Of a stretch of 64,000 nucleotides of DNA, positions 17,582 through 26,247 are shown in pieces. The stretch covers positions 79,443-143,442 of the forward strand of contig NZ_FQTU01000006.1 in the NCBI RefSeq assembly GCF_900128885.1. Direction: 5' to 3'. Position 1 is the stretch's first letter, and the number at the start of each line of letters is the position of its first letter. The DNA is from Alkalibacter saccharofermentans DSM 14828. GTDB taxonomy: Bacteria > Bacillota > Clostridia > Eubacteriales > Alkalibacteraceae. Under the pieces are notes generated by a model. It did not search any database, had not been told where the DNA came from, and saw only the letters and a program-made list of their open reading frames with translations. Made by a program: the position numbers and the translations under genes.

Positions 17582-19846
17582 TTATTTTTTTATCTTTATT
17601 AGCTCTTTATTTAGCGAATACAGAAGCTTATCATCAAATTTTTCAGGTGCCATTTCTGCTATCTGATCGATTTTCATTCCCTGAGCCATCCCAAACATCG
17701 GATGATCTTCAAATCCCGGGAAAAACCTATCCATTATCTTTTTGGTTTCAGGATTTTCAAAGAGCTCACCAAAGGAACAGTTCGTAGAGTAGAAGGCATC
17801 GCTTATTTCGATATCTTCGATTTCCACATCATCAAGATTCGGGGTCTCAAACCAATTTGCAACTACTCCACCCGATTGCTCCGGCGCTTGGTAGCTTTCA
17901 TTTATGCTGTCAACTCTGTTAAACACCCCAGTGTCTGTATATTTGTTTTCACCCTCAACAGCTACTGCCTTTATTATGTTATATCCGTCTTTTAGCTCAA
18001 TGTTTTTAAATATAAAGATCTTTTCGTCTTTTTCATCAAAGGAAATCTCTACTCCGTTAAAGGCAAGGCTTACCTTGTCGCAGTTTGAATATACCTTTAC
18101 ATCCATCTTTCTTCCGGGTCTGTCCACGTATCTTTTGCCTGCTATATGAACGAACTTTTCTTCAGACCAATAAGCTTTGTAAAGATAGAAGGCATCTTTT
18201 TTTATCTTTCTGTCATAGGTAACTAACCCTTTGTTGTTTCTTCCCTTTACCCCGCCTTCGTCTCTTATGTTTGCTCCGAAGTCAAACATGTTCCAAACGT
18301 AAGTAGACCATAGAAAAGGCCTATCTTTAAAAATCTTCCAAACTGTCTCATGGTAGAGGGCATGGTATTCCTCGCTGTAGTCTTTTACTTTTGGGTCATC
18401 GTTGTGGTACTGGATGATCCCTTCAGACCCGTATTCTGAGATTCCAAGCTTTACTCCTGGATTTTTCTTGTGAAACTCATCAATCCATGGTCCAAAATCT
18501 TCAGTCTTTCCCGTATACCACCCGTAATATTTGTTGTAGCCCACAGTGTCGGTGATGAAGTTATACTCATCTTCATCCTCTACGAACATTACATTAGCCA
18601 TGGTAGTAAGCCTAGTTGGATCCTCGGCCTTGGCAATTTCATTAAGCTCTTTTACCACTTTTCTGACTTCCGGCCTGTCCCCACCTATTTGTATCTCGTT
18701 TTGCACACCCCAGAACATTATTGAAGGGTGGTTGAAATTTTGCCTTATGAGCTCTTTAAGCTGCAGCTTAGGGTTGATCCCTTCAGTCTCTGTTTTAGAC
18801 ATGATAGATATAAAGGGAATCTCTGCCCATACGATCATGCCTTCTCTGTCGCACAAATCGTAAAAGTATTGGTTATGCTGATAGTGGGCAAGCCTTATGG
18901 AGGTTGCTCCAACCTCTTTTATAAGAGCCATGTCCTCATCCTGCTCTTTACTTGTTATGGCCCAGCCCATGTCCTTTCTGTCCTGATGCCTTGAAACGCC
19001 GTTTAAAGGCAGATGCTTGCCATTTAAGAAAAATCCTTTTTCAGCATCCACATGAAAATACCTAGTTCCAAATGGTATCTCCAAGCTATCTATGGTATCG
19101 TTATAAGCTGTCAAAGAGCAAACGCCTTTATACATATGAGCGTCTTTTTTACCATCCCAAAGCTTTGGTTTTTCTATCTTTATATCTAGACTCTCTGTTT
19201 TAGTCTCCTTAGGAGATAAGATGACTTCTTTTGCTCCATATATAACCTTTTGACCATCTGCGTCATTTATGTCTATCCAAATCCTTACCTTTTTGTCTTC
19301 ATCGCTGTCATTTGAAATCCTAGTCCTTACCTCAAGCTCTGCAACTTCATCCGTGACATTCTTTTGGATTATATATATCCCCTGTGAACCGTAATCCATT
19401 AAATCAAAATGAATGGGGTTTGTAATTACCAGATTTACATCTCTGTATAATCCACCGTAGAAGGTAAAGTCAGCCATTTGAGGATAAACATCGTCAAATA
19501 CGGTATTGTCTACCCTAACCTCTAAATCATTCATCTCTCCAAATTTCAGAGTCTTTGTAACGTCAAATCTAAATGTAGAGTATCCTCCTCTATGCTGTCC
19601 CAAATGCCTTCCGTTGACATACACATCCGTTACGCTGTTAGATCCTTCAAATTCAAGAAAAACGCTGTTGGCTTCATCTGACTTTTCAATAAAAAAATCT
19701 TTTTTGTATATACATTCACCCTTGTAGTAATCAAAGCCATTTGCTCCGTCTATTGCATTCCACGTATGAGGAATCGATACTTTAACAGGCTTTTGTCCTT
19801 CTCTAACAAACTCCCAACCATCATTCATTTGAATTTTTCTACGCAT
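17582..19846 (-). CDS. Glycoside hydrolase family 2 (beta-galactosidase/beta-glucuronidase-like)
   Basis: A 754-residue cytoplasmic retaining glycosidase. The N-terminal jelly-roll (GWEFVREGQK ... YVNGRHLGQHRGGYS), the immunoglobulin-like domain and the TIM barrel (LNGVSRHQDRKDMGWA) are in the usual order. The acid/base is Glu384 in WGVQNE and the nucleophile Glu471 in ISEYGSEG. The substrate is not decided; the uronate context makes a glucuronidase or galactosidase plausible. First gene of the GH2-GH3 operon, with AAGGAGTGG before the ATG, divergent from an AraC regulator and preceded by a cre site. Confidence 0.88.
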   Translation of the reverse strand: MRRKIQMNDGWEFVREGQKPVKVSIPHTWNAIDGANGFDYYKGECIYKKDFFIEKSDEANSVFLEFEGSNSVTDVYVNGRHLGQHRGGYSTFRFDVTKTLKFGEMNDLEVRVDNTVFDDVYPQMADFTFYGGLYRDVNLVITNPIHFDLMDYGSQGIYIIQKNVTDEVAELEVRTRISNDSDEDKKVRIWIDINDADGQKVIYGAKEVILSPKETKTESLDIKIEKPKLWDGKKDAHMYKGVCSLTAYNDTIDSLEIPFGTRYFHVDAEKGFFLNGKHLPLNGVSRHQDRKDMGWAITSKEQDEDMALIKEVGATSIRLAHYQHNQYFYDLCDREGMIVWAEIPFISIMSKTETEGINPKLQLKELIRQNFNHPSIMFWGVQNEIQIGGDRPEVRKVVKELNEIAKAEDPTRLTTMANVMFVEDEDEYNFITDTVGYNKYYGWYTGKTEDFGPWIDEFHKKNPGVKLGISEYGSEGIIQYHNDDPKVKDYSEEYHALYHETVWKIFKDRPFLWSTYVWNMFDFGANIRDEGGVKGRNNKGLVTYDRKIKKDAFYLYKAYWSEEKFVHIAGKRYVDRPGRKMDVKVYSNCDKVSLAFNGVEISFDEKDEKIFIFKNIELKDGYNIIKAVAVEGENKYTDTGVFNRVDSINESYQAPEQSGGVVANWFETPNLDDVEIEDIEISDAFYSTNCSFGELFENPETKKIMDRFFPGFEDHPMFGMAQGMKIDQIAEMAPEKFDDKLLYSLNKELIKIKK

Positions 19847-19895
19847 TTTACCACTCCTTTGATTTTGCCGCTTATGCTTGGCATTTCCAAGGCGC

Positions 19896-19909
19896 TGTAA
19901 GCGGTTGCA
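19896..19909. promoter_or_regulatory. cre site (CcpA) between GH2 and the AraC gene
   Basis: TGTAAGCGGTTGCA matches 13 of 14 positions of the cre consensus TGWAANCGNTNWCA. It lies just downstream of the likely GH2 promoter, a roadblock position typical of catabolite repression. Confidence 0.75.
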
Positions 19910-19926
19910 TCTTTTAAGGTTATTAT

Positions 19927-19956
19927 ATTATACAGAAATGAAGTTTTATCATACAA
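19927..19956 (-). promoter_or_regulatory. GH2-GH3 operon promoter
   Basis: On the minus strand TTGTAT, an 18-bp spacer and TATAAT. The start would be near 19918, with the cre at about +9 to +22. Confidence 0.6.
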
Positions 19957-20033
19957 TATTGCCGCAATTAGCATTTGTATTGCATTCATGGATTATTTGT
20001 GATATTAATAAAGAAAAGAACTCAGGTGATATT

Positions 20034-21275
20034 ATGGATATTAAAGACAATAGCTTAAACACATCCTTGCAAGGACTGGTAAATTCCCTGCATTCAGTCT
20101 CAAAAATAGATGTTCGTTTTTATGACATGGATTTTGATCTTGCCGTATTTCAAGTAGGGGGGGCAATTCCAGAAGCTCTCAGTTTAGACAACATTGACTT
20201 GGAGCACATGAAAAGATCCTTAATCTCCGAAAGAGATATCTGTTGCTACTACATAAACTCATTTCGGTTAGAATACGTTGCTTCAGGCTACTACCACCAA
20301 GGCGCTTTGGCCGGTTTTTTAGTTGTCGGTCCATTTCTATCATTGATTCCAGATTTAAGCTTTATAAGCGATATAATATATAAGAACAAATTTCCGGTTA
20401 GCGAAAGAAATGCTCTCCGGCAGTTTTATCAATCACTATCAGTACTTAGCAACAACGACATAAACGCTCTTTCTTATGCTGTTTCCAATATGACCGCTAA
20501 AGAAGCCTCGCCTCCCAAGGTGGCAATAGCTGATGTTTCAACGCCATTTAAAACCGTAGAAGCACTGAAGGATAAAGTGGAGGAGAATAATGCAATAGTA
20601 GAGGCTCGGTATGAACACGAAAAGCGATTCCTTGACTCAATCACCATGGGAGATTTGGATAAAGTTAAAGATTTAAATAAAAAATCAGCAATTTTTTTCT
20701 CGATTCCGGACAGGATTCCAAACGACCCTACTCGCTCATTTAAGAACCTGCTATTTGTTTTAAACACCCTTTGCCGTACGGCTGCCAGAAAAGGGGGAGT
20801 CAATCCAATATACATTCACAACCTGTCGGAAAAGTTTGCGATCATGATTGAAAAGGCCCCAAATCTGCCTTTTTTAAAGCAGCTCTCCGAGATCATACCC
20901 ATCGAATACTGCGAACTGGTACAAAGCCATTCTACTTCCGGCTACAGTCCTATTGTAAGACAAGCTATAGACTATATAAACCTAAACCTTGAAAGCAGCC
21001 TTAATTTAACCGAAATTGCCGATACCATACCGGCAAACCCTTCTCACCTATCGAGAAAGTTCAAGGCAGAAACAGGACACACCGTAACTGAATACATAAA
21101 CCTGCAGAGGATTAAAGAAGCCAAGCTTCTACTTGAACAAAATGACATGTCAATTACAGACGTCGCTTTTATAGTAGGCTTTAACGATCTAAACTACTTC
21201 ACCAGGGTCTTTAAAAAGATGACTCAAATTACCCCATCACAATATGCAAAGACTAAAAACGCCACTGAAACCTAG
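20034..21275 (+). CDS. AraC-family regulator, long type
   Basis: A 413-residue regulator. The last ~100 residues are a standard AraC double helix-turn-helix (LTEIADTIPANPSHLSRKFK ... ITDVAFIVGFNDLNYFTRVFKK). The ~300-residue N-terminal part has no cupin; it carries a VVGPF motif and a GGVNPIYIHNLSEKFA segment that recur in the long AraC protein at 51742, and more weakly at 43092. I chose the ATG at 20034, which has AGGTGAT upstream; the frame is open back to 19878 but that part covers the GH2 promoter. It probably senses a sugar and controls the divergent GH2-GH3 operon. Confidence 0.85.
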   Translation: MDIKDNSLNTSLQGLVNSLHSVSKIDVRFYDMDFDLAVFQVGGAIPEALSLDNIDLEHMKRSLISERDICCYYINSFRLEYVASGYYHQGALAGFLVVGPFLSLIPDLSFISDIIYKNKFPVSERNALRQFYQSLSVLSNNDINALSYAVSNMTAKEASPPKVAIADVSTPFKTVEALKDKVEENNAIVEARYEHEKRFLDSITMGDLDKVKDLNKKSAIFFSIPDRIPNDPTRSFKNLLFVLNTLCRTAARKGGVNPIYIHNLSEKFAIMIEKAPNLPFLKQLSEIIPIEYCELVQSHSTSGYSPIVRQAIDYINLNLESSLNLTEIADTIPANPSHLSRKFKAETGHTVTEYINLQRIKEAKLLLEQNDMSITDVAFIVGFNDLNYFTRVFKKMTQITPSQYAKTKNATET

Positions 21276-21290
21276 TGTTCAGTGGCGTTT
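21257..21290. terminator. Shared terminator inside two converging AraC genes
   Basis: A perfect 13-bp stem, AAACGCCACTGAA / TTCAGTGGCGTTT, overlaps the last codons of both convergent genes. Both proteins consequently end in NATE followed by one residue. Confidence 0.8.
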
Positions 21291-22159
21291 TGGGGTCGGT
21301 GTTTTTTTTGGTATTCCTTAGGCGTTATCCTGTAAGCCTTTTTAAAGGCCTTTAAAAACGAGGTATAATCGGTAAATCCGCACTCCATGCAGGCATGAGT
21401 TACCATCCACCCTTCTTTTATAAGCTCTTTGGCATGATCAAGCCTCTTTTGCATAAGAAAATTATAGATTGTAGTTCCTGTATACTCCTTAAAAAGTCTT
21501 GCTATATATCCCGGGCTCAGATATACCTGGGACGTTATGATGCTCATATCTAGTGCCGGGTCTGTAAAATTTTTATTTATATACTCTATTATCTGCCCTA
21601 CCTCAGGATTTTTCATTGCAATTCTAGATCTTTTGTCCCTGTTCATGATATCTAAAAAAGTTATCATAAGCTCCATTGTATGGCACTGAAGAAGGGCTCG
21701 CCCCACTTCTTCCTTTCGCTCGCCGGCATAGAAGATCCTATCCAATAAACCCCTAAGCCTCCATCTGCTCTCTTGACTGCATTCACGAACACAGGGTTCA
21801 TTTAAAAAATCAAAACGATTTGACTCTATCTTGTAATTTCCGATTATGCTCTCTATATATTTTGGGTCTATATGCAGCACGAATCGCTCATACTTTAAGC
21901 TCTGCTCCTCTACGATCGTGCAGTGTAAAAGACCTTTGGGCACGATGACTATGCTTCCTTTGTCCACCGGATACCTTGCACCTTCTGCAGATATGGATAT
22001 CTTGCCCTCAAGCACGAACATCACCTCTATAAAATCGTGACTGTGGAGAAAGAAGCTGCCTGGCTTTTCATCAGAAAAATACAGCAAATTCAAACCTTCC
22101 TCAACGTATATTTTTGGAATTGGTTTATTGTATAATGGAAATTCTTGTGGATTATTCAT
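21272..22159 (-). CDS. AraC-family regulator with N-terminal cupin, short type
   Basis: A 295-residue regulator. The N-terminal cupin is seen in HSHDFIEVMFVLEGK and a later VPKGLLH; the C-terminal AraC double helix-turn-helix in SIITSQVYLSPGYIARLFKEYTG and HACMECGFTDYTSFLKAFKK. I chose the ATG at 22159; a TTG at 22186 would add nine residues. It converges with and overlaps the long AraC gene by 4 nt and diverges from the TRAP operon, which it probably controls. Confidence 0.87.
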   Translation of the reverse strand: MNNPQEFPLYNKPIPKIYVEEGLNLLYFSDEKPGSFFLHSHDFIEVMFVLEGKISISAEGARYPVDKGSIVIVPKGLLHCTIVEEQSLKYERFVLHIDPKYIESIIGNYKIESNRFDFLNEPCVRECSQESRWRLRGLLDRIFYAGERKEEVGRALLQCHTMELMITFLDIMNRDKRSRIAMKNPEVGQIIEYINKNFTDPALDMSIITSQVYLSPGYIARLFKEYTGTTIYNFLMQKRLDHAKELIKEGWMVTHACMECGFTDYTSFLKAFKKAYRITPKEYQKKHRPQNATEH

Positions 22160-22281
22160 CTGCTTTATCCAACCTTTCAATAACAAATCTCTTCTAAGCT
22201 GGTTTTTATCCGCTTAGTTCCTTACAGCAAAATAACGTTCCGTATAACAGAATATATTTTTCTTATCAAAAAGTCAATATA

Positions 22282-22335
22282 TGCAAGGTTCTAAGCTTTT
22301 TTTGCAATGATTCTGCTCTTGCTCCGTACTATAAT
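22282..22335 (+). promoter_or_regulatory. Activator-type site and -10 of the TRAP-amidohydrolase operon
   Basis: TGCAAGGTTCTAAGC (22282-22296) is followed after exactly 33 nt by TATAAT (22330-22335). The -35 region (ATGATT) is poor, as in activator-dependent promoters. The same 15-bp element with the same spacing occurs upstream of uxaC and of the GPH-Gfo operon. Confidence 0.6.
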
Positions 22336-22380
22336 CATAACCATGAACTCGATTACACATATAAAGGGGAGAAGAAGAAC

Positions 22381-23448
22381 ATGAAAATCAACAAAAAACT
22401 ATTGGCAATTGGCCTTATCGGCTTAATGCTAACCGGAACATTTACAGGATGCGGTGGTTCATCTAACGACACTCAGGATAATGGAGACCAGGGTTCTTAC
22501 GAGGGAAGCTACAACCTAGAAGAAGTAGAAAACAGACAAATCTCAATTGTAGACAGAATGGGCGAAAATCACATCATGGGTCGTACTCAGATTAAATTTG
22601 CCGAAACCATTGAAGAGCTAAGCGGCGGAAAGATCACCCACGTAAAGTACCTAAGCGGTGAAATCGAAACAGGCGGAACCCATATCAGAGACATGTTCTC
22701 AGACGGCATAGTCGATTCTGCCAGAGGGCAGCTTGAACTTATGGATTACTACGGATACAAAAAAGGAAGCGTTTTTGGACTTCCATACATGATAGCCGAC
22801 AGGGATCACTTCTGGAACTTTGCTGATTCAGACCTTGGACAGGAAGTTTTAGATGACATCAATTCTCAAGGTTGGGGACTGGTAGCATTAAGCTACATAG
22901 AAGAAGGTGCCCGTCACTTCTTTACTACAAGCGACATGGACTCTTACCACGATCTTGCAGGTAGAAAAATAAGAGTTCAACCATCAGACATTTATGTAAA
23001 CCTCGTTGAAACTTTCGGTGGATCAGCTACTCCTATCGCATGGCCTGAGGTTTACGGAGCATTATCTACAGGCGTAGTAGACGGAGCAGAAAATCCTTAT
23101 TCCGGATATCAGGCAAGCCTTTTAAACGAAGTCGCGCCATACATACTTGAAGACGGACATATATTTGCAGGCGGGTTTTTAGCAGTAAGTGAAAAGCTTT
23201 GGAACGACTTAAGCGATACTGAAAAAGAAATCTTTATGGAAGCCGCCCAAGTGGCCAGTGATTACAACAGAGAGCAAAACCAGACTGACGAAGAAAACAT
23301 TAAAGCAAGACTTATAGAAGAAGGCGTCAAAATCATTGAGCTTACCGAAGAAGAAAAAGAAGAAATTTTTGAAATGGTTCAGCCAATGTATGAAAAATTT
23401 GCAGCAGACTACTTGGATTTAATCGAAGAAATCCGCGCACTTAGATAA
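22381..23448 (+). CDS. dctP: TRAP transporter solute-binding lipoprotein (DctP family)
   Basis: A 355-residue substrate-binding protein anchored by a lipobox (TFTGC). The DctP fold shows GGxxGxx-type LSGEIETGGTHIRDMFSDG and the GRKIRVQPSD motif, whose Arg normally pairs with the ligand carboxylate, then EVYGALSTGVVDGAENP. A carboxylated sugar such as a hexuronate is a likely ligand from context. It is separated from the membrane subunits by a strong stem-loop, fitting higher expression of the binding protein. Confidence 0.92.
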   Translation: MKINKKLLAIGLIGLMLTGTFTGCGGSSNDTQDNGDQGSYEGSYNLEEVENRQISIVDRMGENHIMGRTQIKFAETIEELSGGKITHVKYLSGEIETGGTHIRDMFSDGIVDSARGQLELMDYYGYKKGSVFGLPYMIADRDHFWNFADSDLGQEVLDDINSQGWGLVALSYIEEGARHFFTTSDMDSYHDLAGRKIRVQPSDIYVNLVETFGGSATPIAWPEVYGALSTGVVDGAENPYSGYQASLLNEVAPYILEDGHIFAGGFLAVSEKLWNDLSDTEKEIFMEAAQVASDYNREQNQTDEENIKARLIEEGVKIIELTEEEKEEIFEMVQPMYEKFAADYLDLIEEIRALR

Positions 23449-23455
23449 TGACATT

Positions 23456-23489
23456 GCCTTGCACCTAAAAGTGCAAGGCAAAATTTTTG
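23456..23489 (+). terminator. Intercistronic stem-loop between dctP and dctQ
   Basis: A perfect 9-bp stem, GCCTTGCAC / GTGCAAGGC, with a 6-nt loop is followed by AAAATTTTTG. It probably acts as a partial terminator or RNA stabiliser that raises binding-protein output over DctQM. Confidence 0.7.
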
Positions 23490-23512
23490 TAAATTCAACA
23501 GGAGGTTTTAGT

Positions 23513-24004
23513 ATGTCCATCGAAAAGGGAATCGATCGTCTCTTCAAAATCATAAACGTCGTATGCCGTCTCTTATTGCTCACTATCTTCATAGTTATGT
23601 GGGTGGTCGTGTTCGGTCGCTACTTACTCAACAAGACTCCTATCTGGGGGGAAGAGCTGGTTTTGCTGGCACTTGTTTGGCTTGGAATGCTAAGCGGCGC
23701 TGATGCTCTTAGAAACGACCTTCATATCAAGATTACGATCATTGACAAGTACGTATCTACAAAGTTCTTATCCGTTCAGGAAGTAATATACGACATCTTA
23801 ATTACAGCAGTGTCTGCAGCACTTCTTTACTACGCTGTTGTAGCTACTGCAAATACTACGGACATTAATTATATGGGTCTGAAGATTTCAGAAGCCTTTG
23901 CATATGCAGCTATGCCTGCAGGCTACGGATTGTTCTTGGTCGTAAAGTTTGAAAAGTATTATAAAAAATTTAAAAATCGTTTGAAGCACAAGGAGGCAAA
24001 TTGA
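23513..24004 (+). CDS. dctQ: TRAP transporter small permease (DctQ)
   Basis: A 163-residue membrane protein with four predicted helices and the family motif WGEELVLLALVWLGMLSGADALR in the second. The ATG at 23513 has AGGAGG upstream; an in-frame TTG at 23459 lies inside the stem-loop. Its stop overlaps the dctM start by 1 nt (TGATG). Confidence 0.9.
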   Translation: MSIEKGIDRLFKIINVVCRLLLLTIFIVMWVVVFGRYLLNKTPIWGEELVLLALVWLGMLSGADALRNDLHIKITIIDKYVSTKFLSVQEVIYDILITAVSAALLYYAVVATANTTDINYMGLKISEAFAYAAMPAGYGLFLVVKFEKYYKKFKNRLKHKEAN

Positions 24005-25299
24005 TGGATACTCAAACTATTGGCATATTGATGCTCTTAGGCATTTTTTTATTTTTGCTCTTCATGCGCATGGAAATCTTATTTTCGATACTGATTGCCA
24101 GCGTGTGCACCATGCTGTACTTGGAATTACCCCTATCAATAGTGATAACAAGGGGCCTTGCTACGATACGCTCTTACGGCATGCTTGCGATACCTCTATT
24201 CATCATCGCCGGAGAGGTCTTGTCTGACGGCAGCCTATCGGAAAAGATCATAGAATTTGTTGAAGCTTTGATTGGATGGGTCCGGGGAGGCATGGCCATG
24301 GTAAATATAGCTGCCAGTACTTTTTTTGGCGGAATTTCCGGTTCTCCACTGGCCGACATATCTTCTTTGGGAACTGTGCTCATACCTATGATGAAAAAAC
24401 AGGGGTATGACGAAGAATTCGCCACCAACATTACCATAACCAGTGCTCAGCAAGGACTTATGATCCCTCCAAGCCACAATATGATAATCTACGCAATGGC
24501 TGCAGGAGGCGTGGCATCGGTCAGCAAGCTTTTTCTTGCAGGCATAGTTCCCGGGCTGCTGTTGGCACTTGTCCTTATGATTTATTCTTTTTACTGTGCG
24601 ATCAAAAGAGGCTATCCTAAAGGCGAACCATTTAACTTTATTAAATTGGTAAAAACCTTTTTCTCTTCTTTTTGGGGACTTATGACCTTGGTAATCATCA
24701 TCGTTGGTGCCACTACAGGGGTCTTCACCGCTACTGAATCAGCTGCAATAGCTATCTTATGGGCGCTGTTCGTAACTACATTTATCTATAGGGACATGAC
24801 ACCCAAGCGTTTTTGGGATCTTTTAGGCAGGTGCGTAATCACTGTCTCCAGATTGCTTATCGTCATGGGGGTTTCTGCAAGCTTCGGCTTCATCATAGCT
24901 TTTTTAAGGGTCCCACAAATGCTTTCAGGGCTTATATATAACTTTACCGAAAACCCTGTAGTAATAATGCTTATAATCAACCTGATTTTAATACTTTTAG
25001 GAATGATCATGGACATGGGTTCAATTCTTATCATAACGACGCCGATATTCTTGCCTATCGCCATGAGCATAGGGGTCGATCCCGTCCATTTTGGAATCAT
25101 AATGATCTTCAACCTGGCTATCGGAATGATGACTCCACCTGTAGGAGGAGCTCTTATGGTAGGTCATTTGATATCCGGAGTGAAGCTGGAACGAATGTAC
25201 GTAACTCTTATACCATTTTTTATAATAATGGGAGTAACCCTTATTGTAATAACATTTTTCCCTGCAATCGTCATGACATTGCCTAACTTGATTTCGTGA
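24004..25299 (+). CDS. dctM: TRAP transporter large permease (DctM)
   Basis: A 431-residue multi-spanning membrane protein that carries the transport path and is driven by an ion gradient. Family motifs AIPLFIIAGEVLSDG, GGISGSPLADISSLG and the C-terminal NLAIGMMTPPVGG are clear. The ATG at 24004 follows AAGGAGG and overlaps the dctQ stop codon; an in-frame TTG lies one codon earlier. Confidence 0.93.
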   Translation: MDTQTIGILMLLGIFLFLLFMRMEILFSILIASVCTMLYLELPLSIVITRGLATIRSYGMLAIPLFIIAGEVLSDGSLSEKIIEFVEALIGWVRGGMAMVNIAASTFFGGISGSPLADISSLGTVLIPMMKKQGYDEEFATNITITSAQQGLMIPPSHNMIIYAMAAGGVASVSKLFLAGIVPGLLLALVLMIYSFYCAIKRGYPKGEPFNFIKLVKTFFSSFWGLMTLVIIIVGATTGVFTATESAAIAILWALFVTTFIYRDMTPKRFWDLLGRCVITVSRLLIVMGVSASFGFIIAFLRVPQMLSGLIYNFTENPVVIMLIINLILILLGMIMDMGSILIITTPIFLPIAMSIGVDPVHFGIIMIFNLAIGMMTPPVGGALMVGHLISGVKLERMYVTLIPFFIIMGVTLIVITFFPAIVMTLPNLIS

Positions 25300-25327
25300 C
25301 CATAATATTATCCTTAGGAGTGATTTA

Positions 25328-26200
25328 ATGAATAAAAAGATAGACATACATCTTCATGTGGCTTATGACGGACTGGATGGATTTTTTGAACCTTACTACT
25401 TTGCAGATGGAAAAACCATGAAACAGTACATGGAAGACAACGATATAGATCATGGATTGATTCTTTCCGGCGGAGAAAATTCCGGTCATTTCAGCCAAAA
25501 CATCGACGCTTGCGCTCTAGCCCACAAATACCCTGAAACCTTTTCCTGGCTGTGCAACATAGATGTAACAAATCAAAAGGATCTCGTAGAGAGGCTTACC
25601 CATTATAAGGCTTTAAATGCCAAAGGCGTAGGAGAGTTTACCGCTAACTATAGGATAGACGACCCTAAAGTCGAAGCTGTCTTGTCTGCTTGCCAAGAAC
25701 TTGAGCTTCCTTTTCTCTTTCACATGAGCCCAAAGCCCGGCTTTAATTACGGAATAGTTGACAAACCTGGTCTTCCTCTCTTGGAAAAGGCATTGATAAA
25801 GTTTCCTAAGCTAACTATAGTCGGGCATTCTCAGCCCTTTTGGTATGAAATAGGGGGAGACATGCCTATGGACTATGAGACTCGAAACGAGTATCCTACC
25901 GGACAAGTAAAGCCTGGCGGCAGGCTTCCGGAGCTTTTGGAAAAATACCCAAACCTCTATGGAGATCTATCTGCCAACAGCGGCGGAAACGCAATAATTC
26001 GAGATCCTGAGTTTGGCTATGCTTTCCTTGAAAGGTTTCAGGATCAGCTGATGTTCGGCACAGATATGGTAAATACGGATATGCACTTCCCCTTAGGAAG
26101 CTTTTTGGATGAAGCTCTGGAAAAGAGTAAAATATCCAAGGATGCTTATGAGAAGATCTGTTTTAAAAATGCTCAAAGGGTGTTTAATCTAAATTACTAA
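25328..26200 (+). CDS. Amidohydrolase-2 family enzyme
   Basis: A 290-residue TIM-barrel hydrolase. The metal-binding H8-x-H10 motif (IDIHLHVAYDG), VGHSQPF and FGTDM fit the amidohydrolase-related family that includes sugar-lactone hydrolases and gamma-resorcylate-type decarboxylases. It is the last gene of the TRAP operon, 28 nt after dctM, so it should act on the imported compound. A lactone or cyclic acid-sugar substrate is an inference. The RBS AGGAG is present. Confidence 0.8.
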   Translation: MNKKIDIHLHVAYDGLDGFFEPYYFADGKTMKQYMEDNDIDHGLILSGGENSGHFSQNIDACALAHKYPETFSWLCNIDVTNQKDLVERLTHYKALNAKGVGEFTANYRIDDPKVEAVLSACQELELPFLFHMSPKPGFNYGIVDKPGLPLLEKALIKFPKLTIVGHSQPFWYEIGGDMPMDYETRNEYPTGQVKPGGRLPELLEKYPNLYGDLSANSGGNAIIRDPEFGYAFLERFQDQLMFGTDMVNTDMHFPLGSFLDEALEKSKISKDAYEKICFKNAQRVFNLNY

Positions 26201-26202
26201 AA

Positions 26203-26243
26203 ACTATAAAAGCGGCAATCCCCATGGATGCCGCTTTTATAGT
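26203..26243. terminator. Terminator between the amidohydrolase and MFS genes
   Basis: A 15-bp perfect stem, ACTATAAAAGCGGCA / TGCCGCTTTTATAGT, with an 11-nt loop between two converging genes. The T-run is partly inside the stem. Confidence 0.8.
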
Positions 26244-26247
26244 CTAT

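Noticed and set aside
19878..20033. 52-residue N-terminal extension of the long AraC gene
   Set aside because: It lacks an RBS, overlaps the cre site and the GH2 promoter, and has composition unlike the rest of the protein. ATG at 20034 with AGGTGAT fits better.
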